A stretch of DNA of 64,000 bases from Thiomicrorhabdus marina (GTDB lineage: Bacteria; Pseudomonadota; Gammaproteobacteria; Thiomicrospirales; Thiomicrospiraceae), in NCBI RefSeq assembly GCF_017571465.1, contig NZ_JAGETV010000006.1, positions 88,571 to 152,570 of the forward strand, written 5' to 3'. The position numbers were made by a program, and so were the translations under genes. How positions within the stretch are numbered: the first letter of the stretch is position 1; the number at the start of each line of letters is the position of its first letter. Below are positions 40,137-48,349 of the stretch, piece by piece. The notes beneath the pieces were generated by a model. The model saw only the letters and a list, made by a program, of their open reading frames with translations. It did not search any database and was not told the DNA's origin.

Positions 40137-40697
40137 TTAAAGTGATGGATCGTCCGGTTCCATGTGCGCAATACCGCTATGACAGTCGATACAAGTCTTA
40201 TCGCCTGATTCCATTACGCGAGGATGTTTACGAGCTGCCGATTTACCTTGTTCTTCAAAGTCCATGGCGGCAAACGAGTGGCACGTTTTACATTCACGAG
40301 AGTCAGAAGCGCGCATCTTGTCCCAAACTGCATTCGCCATTGCCCAACGGTGTTTGTTGTAGTGTTCCAGATAAAGTTCTGGATCGTTTTTGATTTCGTC
40401 GCTTACGGCAAAATCACCGATAAACTCGTGATAAACGTCTTTAGCAGCGATGATTTTTGCTTTTAGTTTTGGGAAGAATTCTTTTGGTACGTGACAATCG
40501 GCACACTCGGCACGAACACCGGAGGCATTTTTATAGTGAACCGTTTCTTGGTATTCAGCCAAGTTCACTTTCATACTGTGACATGAAGTACAGAATTCAG
40601 TGGTATTGGTATAAGAGAAGAATGCATTCATTGCGCCGAACGAAGCAAAGCCAAGAAGGAAGATGATTGCGAAAAGCCCAGTTTTTTTGTTAAACAT
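40137..40697 (-). CDS. NapC/NirT-family membrane-anchored tetraheme cytochrome c
   Basis: 186 residues. One N-terminal membrane helix (GLFAIIFLLGFASFGAM) anchors a periplasmic domain with exactly four heme sites, CxxCH at 36-40, 65-69, 136-140 and 169-173. Size and spacing fit the NapC/NirT/CymA family, which moves electrons between the quinone pool and periplasmic redox partners. It lies 128 bases upstream of fccA3-fccB3 on the same strand, so it may link FCSD electron flow to quinone, or may serve an unrelated reductase (inference). No nitrate, nitrite or TMAO reductase gene is in the window. The gap between it and fccA3 contains an imperfect palindrome near 40081-40107. Confidence 0.9.
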   Translation of the reverse strand: MFNKKTGLFAIIFLLGFASFGAMNAFFSYTNTTEFCTSCHSMKVNLAEYQETVHYKNASGVRAECADCHVPKEFFPKLKAKIIAAKDVYHEFIGDFAVSDEIKNDPELYLEHYNKHRWAMANAVWDKMRASDSRECKTCHSFAAMDFEEQGKSAARKHPRVMESGDKTCIDCHSGIAHMEPDDPSL

Positions 40698-40742
40698 ATT
40701 CTATATATCTATTTTTAGTCGTCGTTGAGTTGAAGAGAAAGT

Positions 40743-40800
40743 GCGCAAGTTTTAAACAAATTCTCTTAATCTTGTCTTAAGGGTTTTTTTAAACTTGCGC
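40743..40800. other. Inverted repeat between ccmI and the tetraheme cytochrome gene
   Basis: GCGCAAGTTTTAAA (40743-40756) and TTTAAACTTGCGC (40788-40800) are nearly perfect mirror arms with a 31-base loop. It lies after ccmI and before the tetraheme gene on the minus strand, so it may be a transcript end or an operator. Confidence 0.45.
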
Positions 40801-40882
40801 TATCTTAGTGAAAATAAAATTTTGGGTAAAGAAAGGAAAATTTATACGCTATACATAATGCTTATTTTACAAATTAATAATA

Positions 40883-41926
40883 TTAGCTTTTGATGATAAA
40901 TTTTATTAATTTCTGACCTTGCCAATTTTGCTCCTGTAAAAACAGAACTTGCCCTTGATTCATTTTGTCGGAATTGGTTATACGAATTCCGACGGTTATC
41001 TCATTGAAATTGCTAAGCTTTCTGTTAGGCATGATTTCATCTTTGGATGAAAGCACAATATTTTCCGGCAATTCGGCCACTGAAATTTTTTGTGCGGCAA
41101 TCGGCATCGGCATGCCGGTTGGCTCTTTGGCATAAATGAAAGCGGTGGCATCACCCCAAGAATTTTTTAGTTCCTGTGGAATTTTAACCACAATGTTTAT
41201 ATGGTCTGAAGGCTTGTTAGGCTGAGATTCTGTCATGAGTGGCCGATCCGCGACAGCGCTTTTAGGTAAGTCGACTTGAACCCCAACGGTGCTCAACAGT
41301 TTGGCAATCATTGGTTTATCGGCATCGTTATCCGGCAAAAGGTTATATAAGTCTTGCCACAGAATAGCCGCACGTTCGTTATTGCCTTGCTGTTTTTCCG
41401 CCAGTCCCAAAAGCCAAAGCGTCATACGGTTTTCTTGGTCAATAGCAAAAGCTTGTTTTAAAAGTTCATGCGGACGACCTTGTAGTTTGCCGGCAGATTT
41501 AACGGCTAAAGCATCTGCAAGCGGTAGTAGGGCATTAAGGTTATTTGCGTCGAGAACCAACGCCTTTTCAAACGCCATTATCGCTTTGTCGTAATCTTCG
41601 GTAATCATTGAAGAGCGACCAAGCAGTAACCAGCCCTGAAGATCTTTCGGATCTTTAGCTAATTTCTGCTCTAGCTTGTCAACTAAAGTCACTTGTTCCG
41701 GTGCTGGTTTAGCGGTTTGCATTTCGGCAAATTCCGGCATTCCTAAAGTGAAATAAGCACCCATGGAAAACACCGGTACAAAAAGGGCGATGCTGATTAA
41801 AGCGAGTTTATTCTGTTTACGTTGTGTGTCATCTTCACTGTCATAGCGCTTTTTCAAGAACGGAATCAGGACGATTGCTAAAGCAATGACCAATATCAGT
41901 GAGAACCACATGGCTAAACTTGTCAT
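40883..41926 (-). CDS. ccmI: Cytochrome c maturation protein CcmI
   Basis: 347 residues. Two N-terminal membrane helices flank a cytoplasmic loop (FLKKRYDSEDDTQRKQNK). Then comes a periplasmic TPR domain (about 80-200: LQGWLLLGRSSMITEDYDKAIMAFEKAL and following repeats) and a C-terminal beta-rich domain ending VLFLQEQNWQGQKLIKFI. CcmI presents apocytochrome c to the CcmF/CcmH heme-ligation complex. It is the last gene of the ccm operon, three bases after ccmH. The single-gene form corresponds to the C-terminal extension of E. coli CcmH. Confidence 0.93.
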   Translation of the reverse strand: MTSLAMWFSLILVIALAIVLIPFLKKRYDSEDDTQRKQNKLALISIALFVPVFSMGAYFTLGMPEFAEMQTAKPAPEQVTLVDKLEQKLAKDPKDLQGWLLLGRSSMITEDYDKAIMAFEKALVLDANNLNALLPLADALAVKSAGKLQGRPHELLKQAFAIDQENRMTLWLLGLAEKQQGNNERAAILWQDLYNLLPDNDADKPMIAKLLSTVGVQVDLPKSAVADRPLMTESQPNKPSDHINIVVKIPQELKNSWGDATAFIYAKEPTGMPMPIAAQKISVAELPENIVLSSKDEIMPNRKLSNFNEITVGIRITNSDKMNQGQVLFLQEQNWQGQKLIKFIIKS

Positions 41927-41928
41927 AG

Positions 41929-42345
41929 TTATTTATCCAGTTCGTTGTTTTGTTGGTTGCTGCGGATAATGCGAATCAAAATCCACAAACCGATTAGCAA
42001 GAAAAGAAATGGCCCGACCCACAATAAATAGGTGTTTGGTTCCACCGGCGGTTTGTACATAACAAACTCACCGTAACGCGCCACCATATAATCGACAATT
42101 TCGTCTTTACTGGCGTTCTGCTTGGTTAGCATTTCATAGACTTGCTGGCGCAGGTCTTGCGCCAATTCGGCATTGGAATCGGCAAGGTTTTGGTTTTGGC
42201 AAACTAGGCAGCGCAGTTCAAAAATCAGCTCTTTATAAGCCTCTTCTTGCTCGACGCTATCGAATTGATAGGTCTCGATGGCCGCGAAGCTTTGGCTGTG
42301 AAAGCTGAGTAAGACGGAAATTAGTAATAGGCGTAACCAATTCAT
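41929..42345 (-). CDS. ccmH: Cytochrome c maturation thiol reductase CcmH
   Basis: 138 residues. The signal peptide (LLLISVLLSFHSQSFA) precedes the reductase domain with LRCLVCQNQNLADSNAELAQDLR, whose CxxC reduces the apocytochrome heme-binding cysteines. A C-terminal membrane helix (LLWVGPFLFLLIGLWILIRII) follows. The length is that of the short CcmL/CcmH type, with CcmI encoded separately. The start overlaps the ccmG stop by one base, which suggests coupled translation. Confidence 0.96.
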   Translation of the reverse strand: MNWLRLLLISVLLSFHSQSFAAIETYQFDSVEQEEAYKELIFELRCLVCQNQNLADSNAELAQDLRQQVYEMLTKQNASKDEIVDYMVARYGEFVMYKPPVEPNTYLLWVGPFLFLLIGLWILIRIIRSNQQNNELDK

Positions 42346-42875
42346 TAACTCGGCTCCTTATCAATTTGCGCTAATAATGGTTTAAGTTCGTCATTCACGC
42401 GTTTACGAGTCATTGGGCCGGTGAACTTGTGACGGATAATACCTTTTTTATCAATCACGAAGGTCTCCGGTACTCCATATACGCCCCAATCAATACCGGC
42501 ACGACCTTGTTGGTCTTCAACGGTAATTTGATACGGATTGCCGAACTGTTTCAGCCAAGCTTTTGCTTCTTCCGGGGTATCTTTGTAGTTCAGCCCGACG
42601 ATTTTGGTTGGATATTTTTCGGAGAATTCCACCAAAACCTCATGTTCCTGACGACAAGAGACGCACCAAGAAGCCCAGATATTTAAGATCCACGCTTCAC
42701 CTTTTAATTGTGTTGGTGAAAAAGGCTCTTGAGTATAGAGTTCCGGCAAGCTAAATTCCGAAGCCGGCTTGCCAATGAGTGGCGACGGTACGTCTTTCGG
42801 GTCCAGTGTCAGCCCAATCGCCAACACTATCACTAAAGCACCGAAGATAATCAGCGGCATGCTCTGTTTTTTCAT
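42345..42875 (-). CDS. ccmG: Thiol:disulfide interchange protein CcmG (DsbE)
   Basis: 176-residue membrane-anchored thioredoxin-like protein: an N-terminal helix (PLIIFGALVIVLAIGLTL), then a periplasmic thioredoxin fold with the active site WASWCVSCRQEH and the cis-Pro in GVYGVPETFVID. It keeps CcmH and apocytochrome cysteines reduced, drawing electrons from DsbD, which is also encoded in this window. It overlaps both neighbours by a few bases, in the order F-G-H-I. Confidence 0.97.
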   Translation of the reverse strand: MKKQSMPLIIFGALVIVLAIGLTLDPKDVPSPLIGKPASEFSLPELYTQEPFSPTQLKGEAWILNIWASWCVSCRQEHEVLVEFSEKYPTKIVGLNYKDTPEEAKAWLKQFGNPYQITVEDQQGRAGIDWGVYGVPETFVIDKKGIIRHKFTGPMTRKRVNDELKPLLAQIDKEPS

Positions 42876-44800
42876 GCCGTTGCCTCCGCACGCGGAGCGG
42901 CGGTTTTACGACGAATCAACGCTAAAACACCGCCGACGGCCATCAGAATTGAACCGAGCCAAATCCAGCGAACGAATGGCTTGTACTGAAGTCGTACCGC
43001 CCACGCATCGCCATTGAGTTTTTCGCCCAAAGCGACAAATAGATCGCGTGAAAGTTTGGCATCAATCCCGGCTTCAGTCATTGGCATGGTCTGGCTTAGG
43101 TAAGTGCGTTTTTCAGGATACAGACGCGTTAATTCCGCGCCGTTCTCATAAACGATGACCGTACCTTGCGAAGCGAGATAGTTGTCCTTTTCTTTTTGTA
43201 CGACACCCTTAAATTCAAATTCATATTGGTTGATGGCGTATTTTTGCCCCGGTTCCAAACGGACATCTTTTTCAATGCTGTAAATCGAGGTGATGGTGAT
43301 ACCGGTTAGGGTGACTGCAAAACCGATATGTGCCAATACCGAACCGGCAGTTTGCATCGACGGTTTAATTTGCCCGTGCGGATTCTTTTGCACCAGCCAG
43401 TGCAGGGCGCTAAACGCAATCCACGCACTCATCAGAAGACCTAATACCGCTAGACCGGAGAATTCCGGTAACAGAAGCAACGGTGCAATAAAAGCAACCA
43501 ACAAAGCAGCGACAGCTGGTAGCCAAAGTTTTTGCAGCAAACGTTGCGGCTTGTCTTCAATCCAGCGTGAAGCGAATCCGAAGCCCATTAACAATGCTAA
43601 AGGCACGGTCAATGGCAACATTACCGTATTGAAGTAAGGCGCGCCGACGGAAAGTTTCGCTAAGCCAAGTGCATCCAGAATCAGCGGGTAGATGGTTCCC
43701 AGTAATACCGTCGCCATCATCGCCACCAGAATCACATTGTTGGAGAGCAGAATGGTTTCTTTTGATGCCAATTTAAATGGTTTGCTCTTGGTCACAAGGT
43801 GCGAACGTGCCGAGTAAAGCAATAGCGAAACACCGACGATGACCACCAAGAAAATCAGGATGAAAACACCGCGAGCTGGATCGGAGGTGAATGCATGCAC
43901 TGAGGTTAAAACGCCGGAACGTACCAAGAAAGTTCCTAGCAAGCTCAAGGCAAATGCCAAGATTGCCAGCAGCAATGTCCAAGACTGGAAAGTGCCACGG
44001 CTGGCGCTAATGCTTAGGGTGTGAATTAAGGCGGTGGCGATAATCCACGGCAGTAGCGATGCGTTTTCGACCGGATCCCAGAACCACCAGCCGCCCCAGC
44101 CAAGCTCGTAGTAAGCCCACCAACTTCCTAGTGCAATGCCAAGGGTCAGGAATGCCCAAGCGACTACCGTCCAGATTTTTGCCCAGCGAGCCCATGCCAT
44201 TTGGAATTCGCCCTTTAGCAATACCGCAATCGCGAAAGCGAAGGCAACGGCCAAACCAACATAACCCATATACAGCATCGGTGGGTGAATCGCTAAGCCG
44301 ATATCCTGTAGTAGCGGGTTCAAGCTTCGGCCTTCAACCGGGACATTGGTCAAACGTTCAAATGGGTTAGAAGTAATCAGAATAAATAGGGTAAAGCCGA
44401 TACTGACCACACCCAGCACAGCGAGAATCCGTGCAATCATATCTTCAGGCAGTTTGCCGTTAAATAGCGCGACCGCAAATGTCCAACCGGCGAGAATTAA
44501 TGCCCAAAGCAGTAAAGAGCCTTCATGCGCTCCCCAAGTGGCCGAAACTTTATAAATCATCGGCAGTTGAGTATTGGAGTTAGCGGCAACGTATTTGACC
44601 GAGAAGTCATTGACGGTAAAGCTATAAACCAATATCAAGAAAGAGATTAAGAAGAAAATGAATTGCCCGATTGCCGCCGGTTTTGCCAGCGCAATCAGTG
44701 CGGAGTTGTTTTTATGAATACCGACCATCGGTGCCACTGCGAGAACAATCGCGAAGGCAAGACCGACGATAACAAAAAAGTGTCCGATTTCAGGAATCAT
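42872..44800 (-). CDS. ccmF: Cytochrome c heme lyase subunit CcmF
   Basis: 642-residue polytopic inner-membrane protein with about 15 helices. The tryptophan-rich WWD motif is in ELGWGGWWFWDPVENASLLPW, with conserved histidines around it (WGAHEGSLLLW earlier). A large periplasmic loop near the C-terminus (about 495-605) precedes the last helix. CcmF takes heme from holo-CcmE and attaches it to apocytochrome c together with CcmH and CcmI. It starts nine bases after ccmE and its stop overlaps ccmG. Confidence 0.97.
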   Translation of the reverse strand: MIPEIGHFFVIVGLAFAIVLAVAPMVGIHKNNSALIALAKPAAIGQFIFFLISFLILVYSFTVNDFSVKYVAANSNTQLPMIYKVSATWGAHEGSLLLWALILAGWTFAVALFNGKLPEDMIARILAVLGVVSIGFTLFILITSNPFERLTNVPVEGRSLNPLLQDIGLAIHPPMLYMGYVGLAVAFAFAIAVLLKGEFQMAWARWAKIWTVVAWAFLTLGIALGSWWAYYELGWGGWWFWDPVENASLLPWIIATALIHTLSISASRGTFQSWTLLLAILAFALSLLGTFLVRSGVLTSVHAFTSDPARGVFILIFLVVIVGVSLLLYSARSHLVTKSKPFKLASKETILLSNNVILVAMMATVLLGTIYPLILDALGLAKLSVGAPYFNTVMLPLTVPLALLMGFGFASRWIEDKPQRLLQKLWLPAVAALLVAFIAPLLLLPEFSGLAVLGLLMSAWIAFSALHWLVQKNPHGQIKPSMQTAGSVLAHIGFAVTLTGITITSIYSIEKDVRLEPGQKYAINQYEFEFKGVVQKEKDNYLASQGTVIVYENGAELTRLYPEKRTYLSQTMPMTEAGIDAKLSRDLFVALGEKLNGDAWAVRLQYKPFVRWIWLGSILMAVGGVLALIRRKTAAPRAEATA

Positions 44801-44809
44801 ATACTCGCC

Positions 44810-45280
44810 TTAGTTTTTATGGTTGGCAGGCATTGCCGGCATTTCAGTTTGTGCCATTTGCGCTTTCTGAATCGAATCAGCAACTTCCGGCGGCATATAA
44901 TTTTCATCGTGTTTCGCCAATACTTCTTCGGCGACAAACACACCGTTACCGTTTAGTTGGCCTTTAGCAATAATGCCTTGGCCTTCGCGGAACAGGTCAG
45001 GCAGGATGCCGGTGTATTGCACCGTTACCGGTGTTTGGCTATCGGTTAGGTCGAAAGAAACCAATAAGCTATCGTCAGCACGTTTAACCGTTCCGTTCAC
45101 CACTAAACCACCGATACGAAAATCACGATCAGTTGGTGCCGCACCGGATTTTACTTCGGTAGTCGAGTAGAAGAACATCATGTTCTGGTTAAAGGCTTGG
45201 ATAATCAGGAAAGTCGCGACACTGACGGCGGTCAGCAGCAACATCACCAGATACATTCGTTTTTTTCTTAAAGGACTCAT
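44810..45280 (-). CDS. ccmE: Periplasmic heme chaperone CcmE
   Basis: 156 residues. An N-terminal membrane helix (RMYLVMLLLTAVSVATFLII) leads to an OB-fold periplasmic domain. The covalent heme-binding His lies in VLAKHDENYMPPEV, the diagnostic signature. The C-terminal tail is Met/Ala/Asn-rich and probably flexible. I chose the ATG at 45280, which has AGAGG seven bases upstream and gives the usual MSPLRKKR opening; the longer frame to 45343 overlaps the region between ccmE and ccmD and has no support. Confidence 0.96.
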   Translation of the reverse strand: MSPLRKKRMYLVMLLLTAVSVATFLIIQAFNQNMMFFYSTTEVKSGAAPTDRDFRIGGLVVNGTVKRADDSLLVSFDLTDSQTPVTVQYTGILPDLFREGQGIIAKGQLNGNGVFVAEEVLAKHDENYMPPEVADSIQKAQMAQTEMPAMPANHKN

Positions 45281-45343
45281 ATTTATACCTCTTAAAAGAA
45301 TGCTTTGCTCGAGTGGACTCCATCTCGTGCAAAGCACTCTCAA

Positions 45344-45496
45344 TTACACTTCGCTGTAATAGTCTTCCGCTTCGCGCAAAGCTTGGCGATGCTTTAACAA
45401 CGGCTGTAAAAAATTGACCAGTAACACTAGCGCGCTGATGCCGAAAGACATCCAGACATAAAAGGCATAACCGCCCATATGAAAAAACTCTGCCAT
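45344..45496 (-). CDS. ccmD: Heme exporter accessory protein CcmD
   Basis: A 50-residue protein found by reading the minus strand between ccmC and ccmE. It starts MAEFFHMGGYAFYVWMSFG, has one membrane helix (FYVWMSFGISALVLLVNFL) and a basic-then-acidic tail (KHRQALREAEDYYSEV). The tiny size, the FFxMGGYAFYVW opening and the place in the operon are typical of CcmD, which releases holo-CcmE from CcmABC. AGGAGAACAC precedes the ATG. Confidence 0.93.
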   Translation of the reverse strand: MAEFFHMGGYAFYVWMSFGISALVLLVNFLQPLLKHRQALREAEDYYSEV

Positions 45497-45547
45497 GTGT
45501 TCTCCTTAAATGTTTTTATGTGGACGCTCTTAGCGGCGTCGTTTTAT

Positions 45548-46312
45548 TTATTTTTTTAAGTTCTTCTGACGTTCAAAAACAATTTTTTTGACCCAGCCGC
45601 TGGCTAAGTCTTGCTCCAATAAATTGGCGCGCATTTTCATTAATAGCAGCAGCAGGTATAAAAATTGGAAAGCCGCAGCCATTAACAGTAATGGAATTAA
45701 CATGTCGATATGAATCGACGGGGTATCGAATTTGCTGACGGTGGCGGCTTGGTGCAAGGTATTCCACCACACAACCGAATAGTGAATAATCGGCAGGTTA
45801 ATCACGCCGACCAAAGTCAAAATGCTCATTGCTTTACCGGCGGTCTGTTTGTCTTCAATCGCATTGTAGAGCGCGAAAATTCCTAAGTAGATAAAGAATA
45901 GAATCAGCTCGGAAGTCAGGCGCGCATCCCAAACCCACCAAGCGCCCCACATCGGTTTACCCCACAGCGAACCGGTAATCAAGGCGATAAAGGCGAAACT
46001 CGCGCCAATCGGTGCCGAGGAAATGATCATGATTTCCGCCATGCGCACGCGCCACACCAGTGCGACCACCGCCGCTATCGCCATGGCGGCATACACAAAC
46101 ATCGATAACCATGCTGCTGGTACGTGTACATACATAATGCGGAAAGACTCGCCTTGCTGATAATCAGCCGGCGCGGTGACCAGTCCCATATACAATCCCG
46201 GAATTAGCAGCGCCACAAAAATGGCGGCTACCCATGGAATCATTTTCCCGGCCAGAGGGTAAAACCAATTTGGCGCACCTAAGCGGTAGTACCATTTAGC
46301 GATAATATTCAT
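45548..46312 (-). CDS. ccmC: Heme exporter protein CcmC
   Basis: 254-residue inner-membrane protein with six helices. The WWD heme-handling motif reads WGAWWVWDARLTSELILF, with a conserved His before it (RIMYVHVPAAWLSMF) and one after it (LHQAATVSK). CcmC loads heme onto CcmE. ATG at 46312 overlaps the ccmB stop (ATGA), so translation is coupled; the longer frame to 46417 runs through ccmB and is rejected. Confidence 0.97.
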   Translation of the reverse strand: MNIIAKWYYRLGAPNWFYPLAGKMIPWVAAIFVALLIPGLYMGLVTAPADYQQGESFRIMYVHVPAAWLSMFVYAAMAIAAVVALVWRVRMAEIMIISSAPIGASFAFIALITGSLWGKPMWGAWWVWDARLTSELILFFIYLGIFALYNAIEDKQTAGKAMSILTLVGVINLPIIHYSVVWWNTLHQAATVSKFDTPSIHIDMLIPLLLMAAAFQFLYLLLLLMKMRANLLEQDLASGWVKKIVFERQKNLKK

Positions 46313-46977
46313 TGTGAAACACTCACTTTTAATGCACTGGCGACCGCGAAAGGTGCCAAAGCAATACCTAAAACGAATAGGGCGCCGAGCACGTACAGCT
46401 GGCCGGCTGCCGACCAACCGCCGGCGGTCACTTCAACCGCGCTGGCACCGAAAATCAAAACCGGAATATAAAACGGCAAGACCAGTAGCGGCAGTAGCAT
46501 GCTACTTTTCTTTAAGCCGGTGGTTAGGGCCACACCGATGCCGCCAATAAAAATCAATAAAGGCGTGCCGAGTAGAAGACTCAATACTAAAACCCAGATG
46601 GCTTCGGCCGGCAGGCTTAATGAAATCGCAAATAGGGGCGCAACAATAATCAGAGGTACGGCGGTAATCACCCAGTGTGAAAACAGACGCGCCCAAGCGA
46701 AGCTGACTAGTGAATGCTCACTTAATGCCCATTGCTCCAAAGTACCGTCTTGGAAATCTTCTTTAAATAGATTGTCGAGCGACAGCATGGTCGCTAAAAG
46801 AGCGGCAATCCAGATTAAACCGGGTGCGACTTCTGACAGCAGCTTTTCCGAAGCGCCGATACCGATAGGAAATAACAACACAACGAGACCGAAAAACACC
46901 AAGGAATTGGTCGCTTCGCCGCGGCGACGGAAGGCGAGAGTTAGGTCGCGTTTAATGAGGTAGAAAAAACCGCGCAT
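46309..46977 (-). CDS. ccmB: Heme exporter permease CcmB
   Basis: 222-residue ABC permease with six membrane helices. The N-terminus is RDLTLAFRRRGEATNSLVFFGLVVLLFPIGIG and the middle has SLDNLFKEDFQDGTLEQW, both standard CcmB signatures. It forms the CcmAB transporter, which uses ATP to free holo-CcmE from CcmCD. It starts one base after the ccmA stop and its own stop overlaps the ccmC start. Confidence 0.97.
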   Translation of the reverse strand: MRGFFYLIKRDLTLAFRRRGEATNSLVFFGLVVLLFPIGIGASEKLLSEVAPGLIWIAALLATMLSLDNLFKEDFQDGTLEQWALSEHSLVSFAWARLFSHWVITAVPLIIVAPLFAISLSLPAEAIWVLVLSLLLGTPLLIFIGGIGVALTTGLKKSSMLLPLLVLPFYIPVLIFGASAVEVTAGGWSAAGQLYVLGALFVLGIALAPFAVASALKVSVSQ

Positions 46978-46978
46978 C

Positions 46979-47593
46979 TTATTGCCCCAAAATCAGACGC
47001 TCAATAAAGCGTTCGTCAATCGCCACATCGTGATGCGAGGTCATAATAATCATGCCGCCGTTCTCTAGATGTTCGGTGGCTAGTTGTTCGTAAAGGGCGA
47101 TGCCGGCTTTATCTAATGCAGCTTGCGGTTCATCGAGAATCCATAGGGGGGTGTCGGCAATCAATAGGCTGGCTAAAGCCAAACGACGTTTCATGCCGGC
47201 CGAGAAGGTTTTTACGGCTTTATGTTTTACATTGCCGAGCTTGACCGCTTGCAAGGCTTCATAAGCACAACGTTCATTACGAGAACGAATTGCGCCGAGC
47301 ATCGACAGATTTTCAAAAGCAGTCTGATCTTCTTTCAGCGGATTTTGGTGGCCGAGCCAAGCGAGTTGGCGATTGAATTGCGAATTGGCGGAACGAATCG
47401 ACATGCCGTTCCATAAAACCTCACCCTTGTCTGGGCGTCGTAAACCAGAAAGTAGTTTTAGAAGCGTGGTTTTGCCAGCACCGTTTTGACCTTCAACCAG
47501 CAATAGCTTGCCGGCATCAAGGCTAAAGCTGATGTCGGTAAACAGGGTTTTCGGTCCACGTCGGCAGCGCAGATTTTGAGCTTCTAATTGCAT
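46979..47593 (-). CDS. ccmA: Heme exporter ATP-binding protein CcmA
   Basis: 204-residue ABC ATPase. Walker A is GQNGAGKTTLLKLLSG, the signature is FSAGMKRRLALASLL (the CcmA variant of LSGGQ), Walker B is PLWILDEPQAALD, and the switch His is in IIMTSHHDVA. It is first in the ccmABCDEFGHI operon, so the promoter must lie in the 348-base gap to its right. Confidence 0.97.
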   Translation of the reverse strand: MQLEAQNLRCRRGPKTLFTDISFSLDAGKLLLVEGQNGAGKTTLLKLLSGLRRPDKGEVLWNGMSIRSANSQFNRQLAWLGHQNPLKEDQTAFENLSMLGAIRSRNERCAYEALQAVKLGNVKHKAVKTFSAGMKRRLALASLLIADTPLWILDEPQAALDKAGIALYEQLATEHLENGGMIIMTSHHDVAIDERFIERLILGQ

Positions 47594-47941
47594 TTTATGG
47601 TTTCGTTTTCTGTGCGAATGTTTTTTCGGCTTGAACTGATTTTTATATTTTGTATACGTATCAAAGACGTTTGTGGATGAAATCCAGATGTGCCAAGCCG
47701 CGAAATTCTAACAAAAAACGTTAAATGGCAGTCGAAATAGGGGAGATTCGGTAGGAAGTATTTTTTATAAATGCCAAGAAAAAATTTATTAAAGGATTAA
47801 GTGAAATTATCTCGGCACGATAAATTGTGAAGGGTTTGCTAGGTAGTTAGCCGTTTAGGAAAGATAGTCTCACTTTAGGAGAATGGAGAATAAGCCCTCA
47901 TTTACTTCACTTGAAGTCATTTGGCGTTGTTCCGGGTTTCC
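47594..47941. other. Gene-free region upstream of the ccm operon
   Basis: 348 bases with no gene. It must carry the ccmA promoter, reading left. The symmetric GTATAC at about 47651 and A/T-rich surroundings are seen, but no promoter with convincing spacing. The right half also forms the 3' flank of the comFB-like gene; no strong terminator was seen there. Confidence 0.35.
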
Positions 47942-48223
47942 TTAGAGAAGATCTTCTTCCGGGTGACTCTCTTGAAATGCTAATAATTTTTTATAGGCTT
48001 TTTTACAGGCTTTTCGTACTTGGTGCTCTATCGTCACGCGTTCTTCAGTGGTTAGGAAAAATGACATATCTATATCGTAACGAATATAACGTGGAGGGAT
48101 TCGGTTCAGTGCAATGCATGCCATATCAGCTAAGAGTCCATCATCCAACAGGCCAGAATAATTCTCTTTAATTTCTTGGAAAACTAAACGCTCGTAATAG
48201 TTATGGACACTATCTAACTCCAT
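47942..48223 (-). CDS. ComFB-family protein
   Basis: 93 residues. The central block LLADMACIALNRIPPRYIRYDIDMSFFLT is the hallmark of the ComFB family (named after Bacillus comFB, role unclear); in cyanobacteria relatives bind cyclic nucleotides. The N-terminus DSVHNYYERLVFQEIKENY and the helical tail fit. AGGAGT seven bases before the ATG at 48223 supports the start. An 86-codon plus-strand frame over the same DNA is a shadow. It stands alone between the ccm operon and purD. A cyclic-dinucleotide link with the REC-EAL protein is only a guess. Confidence 0.82.
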   Translation of the reverse strand: MELDSVHNYYERLVFQEIKENYSGLLDDGLLADMACIALNRIPPRYIRYDIDMSFFLTTEERVTIEHQVRKACKKAYKKLLAFQESHPEEDLL

Positions 48224-48280
48224 GTTTAACTCCTACTGAAAATATTTATTCGTTTACCCACTTTACTTATTTTCTAGGCA

Positions 48281-48316
48281 TAAAAAAAGCACGGAATAAA
48301 GTAATTATTCCGTGCT
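48281..48316 (-). terminator. Rho-independent terminator of purHD
   Basis: AGCACGGAATAA (48288-48299) pairs perfectly with TTATTCCGTGCT (48305-48316) around five bases; on the minus strand the stem is followed by a run of seven Ts. It lies 34 bases after the purD stop. Confidence 0.94.
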
Positions 48317-48349
48317 TACGTCATATCAAGTTATGACTTCTTATCGAGA

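Noticed and set aside
45281..45343. Upstream extension of ccmE
   Set aside because: The ATG at 45280 has a good ribosome site and gives the normal CcmE opening; the extension has no signal or family match.
47911..48171. 86-codon plus-strand frame
   Set aside because: It overlaps the ComFB-family gene on the other strand, which has a clear family signature and a good ribosome site.
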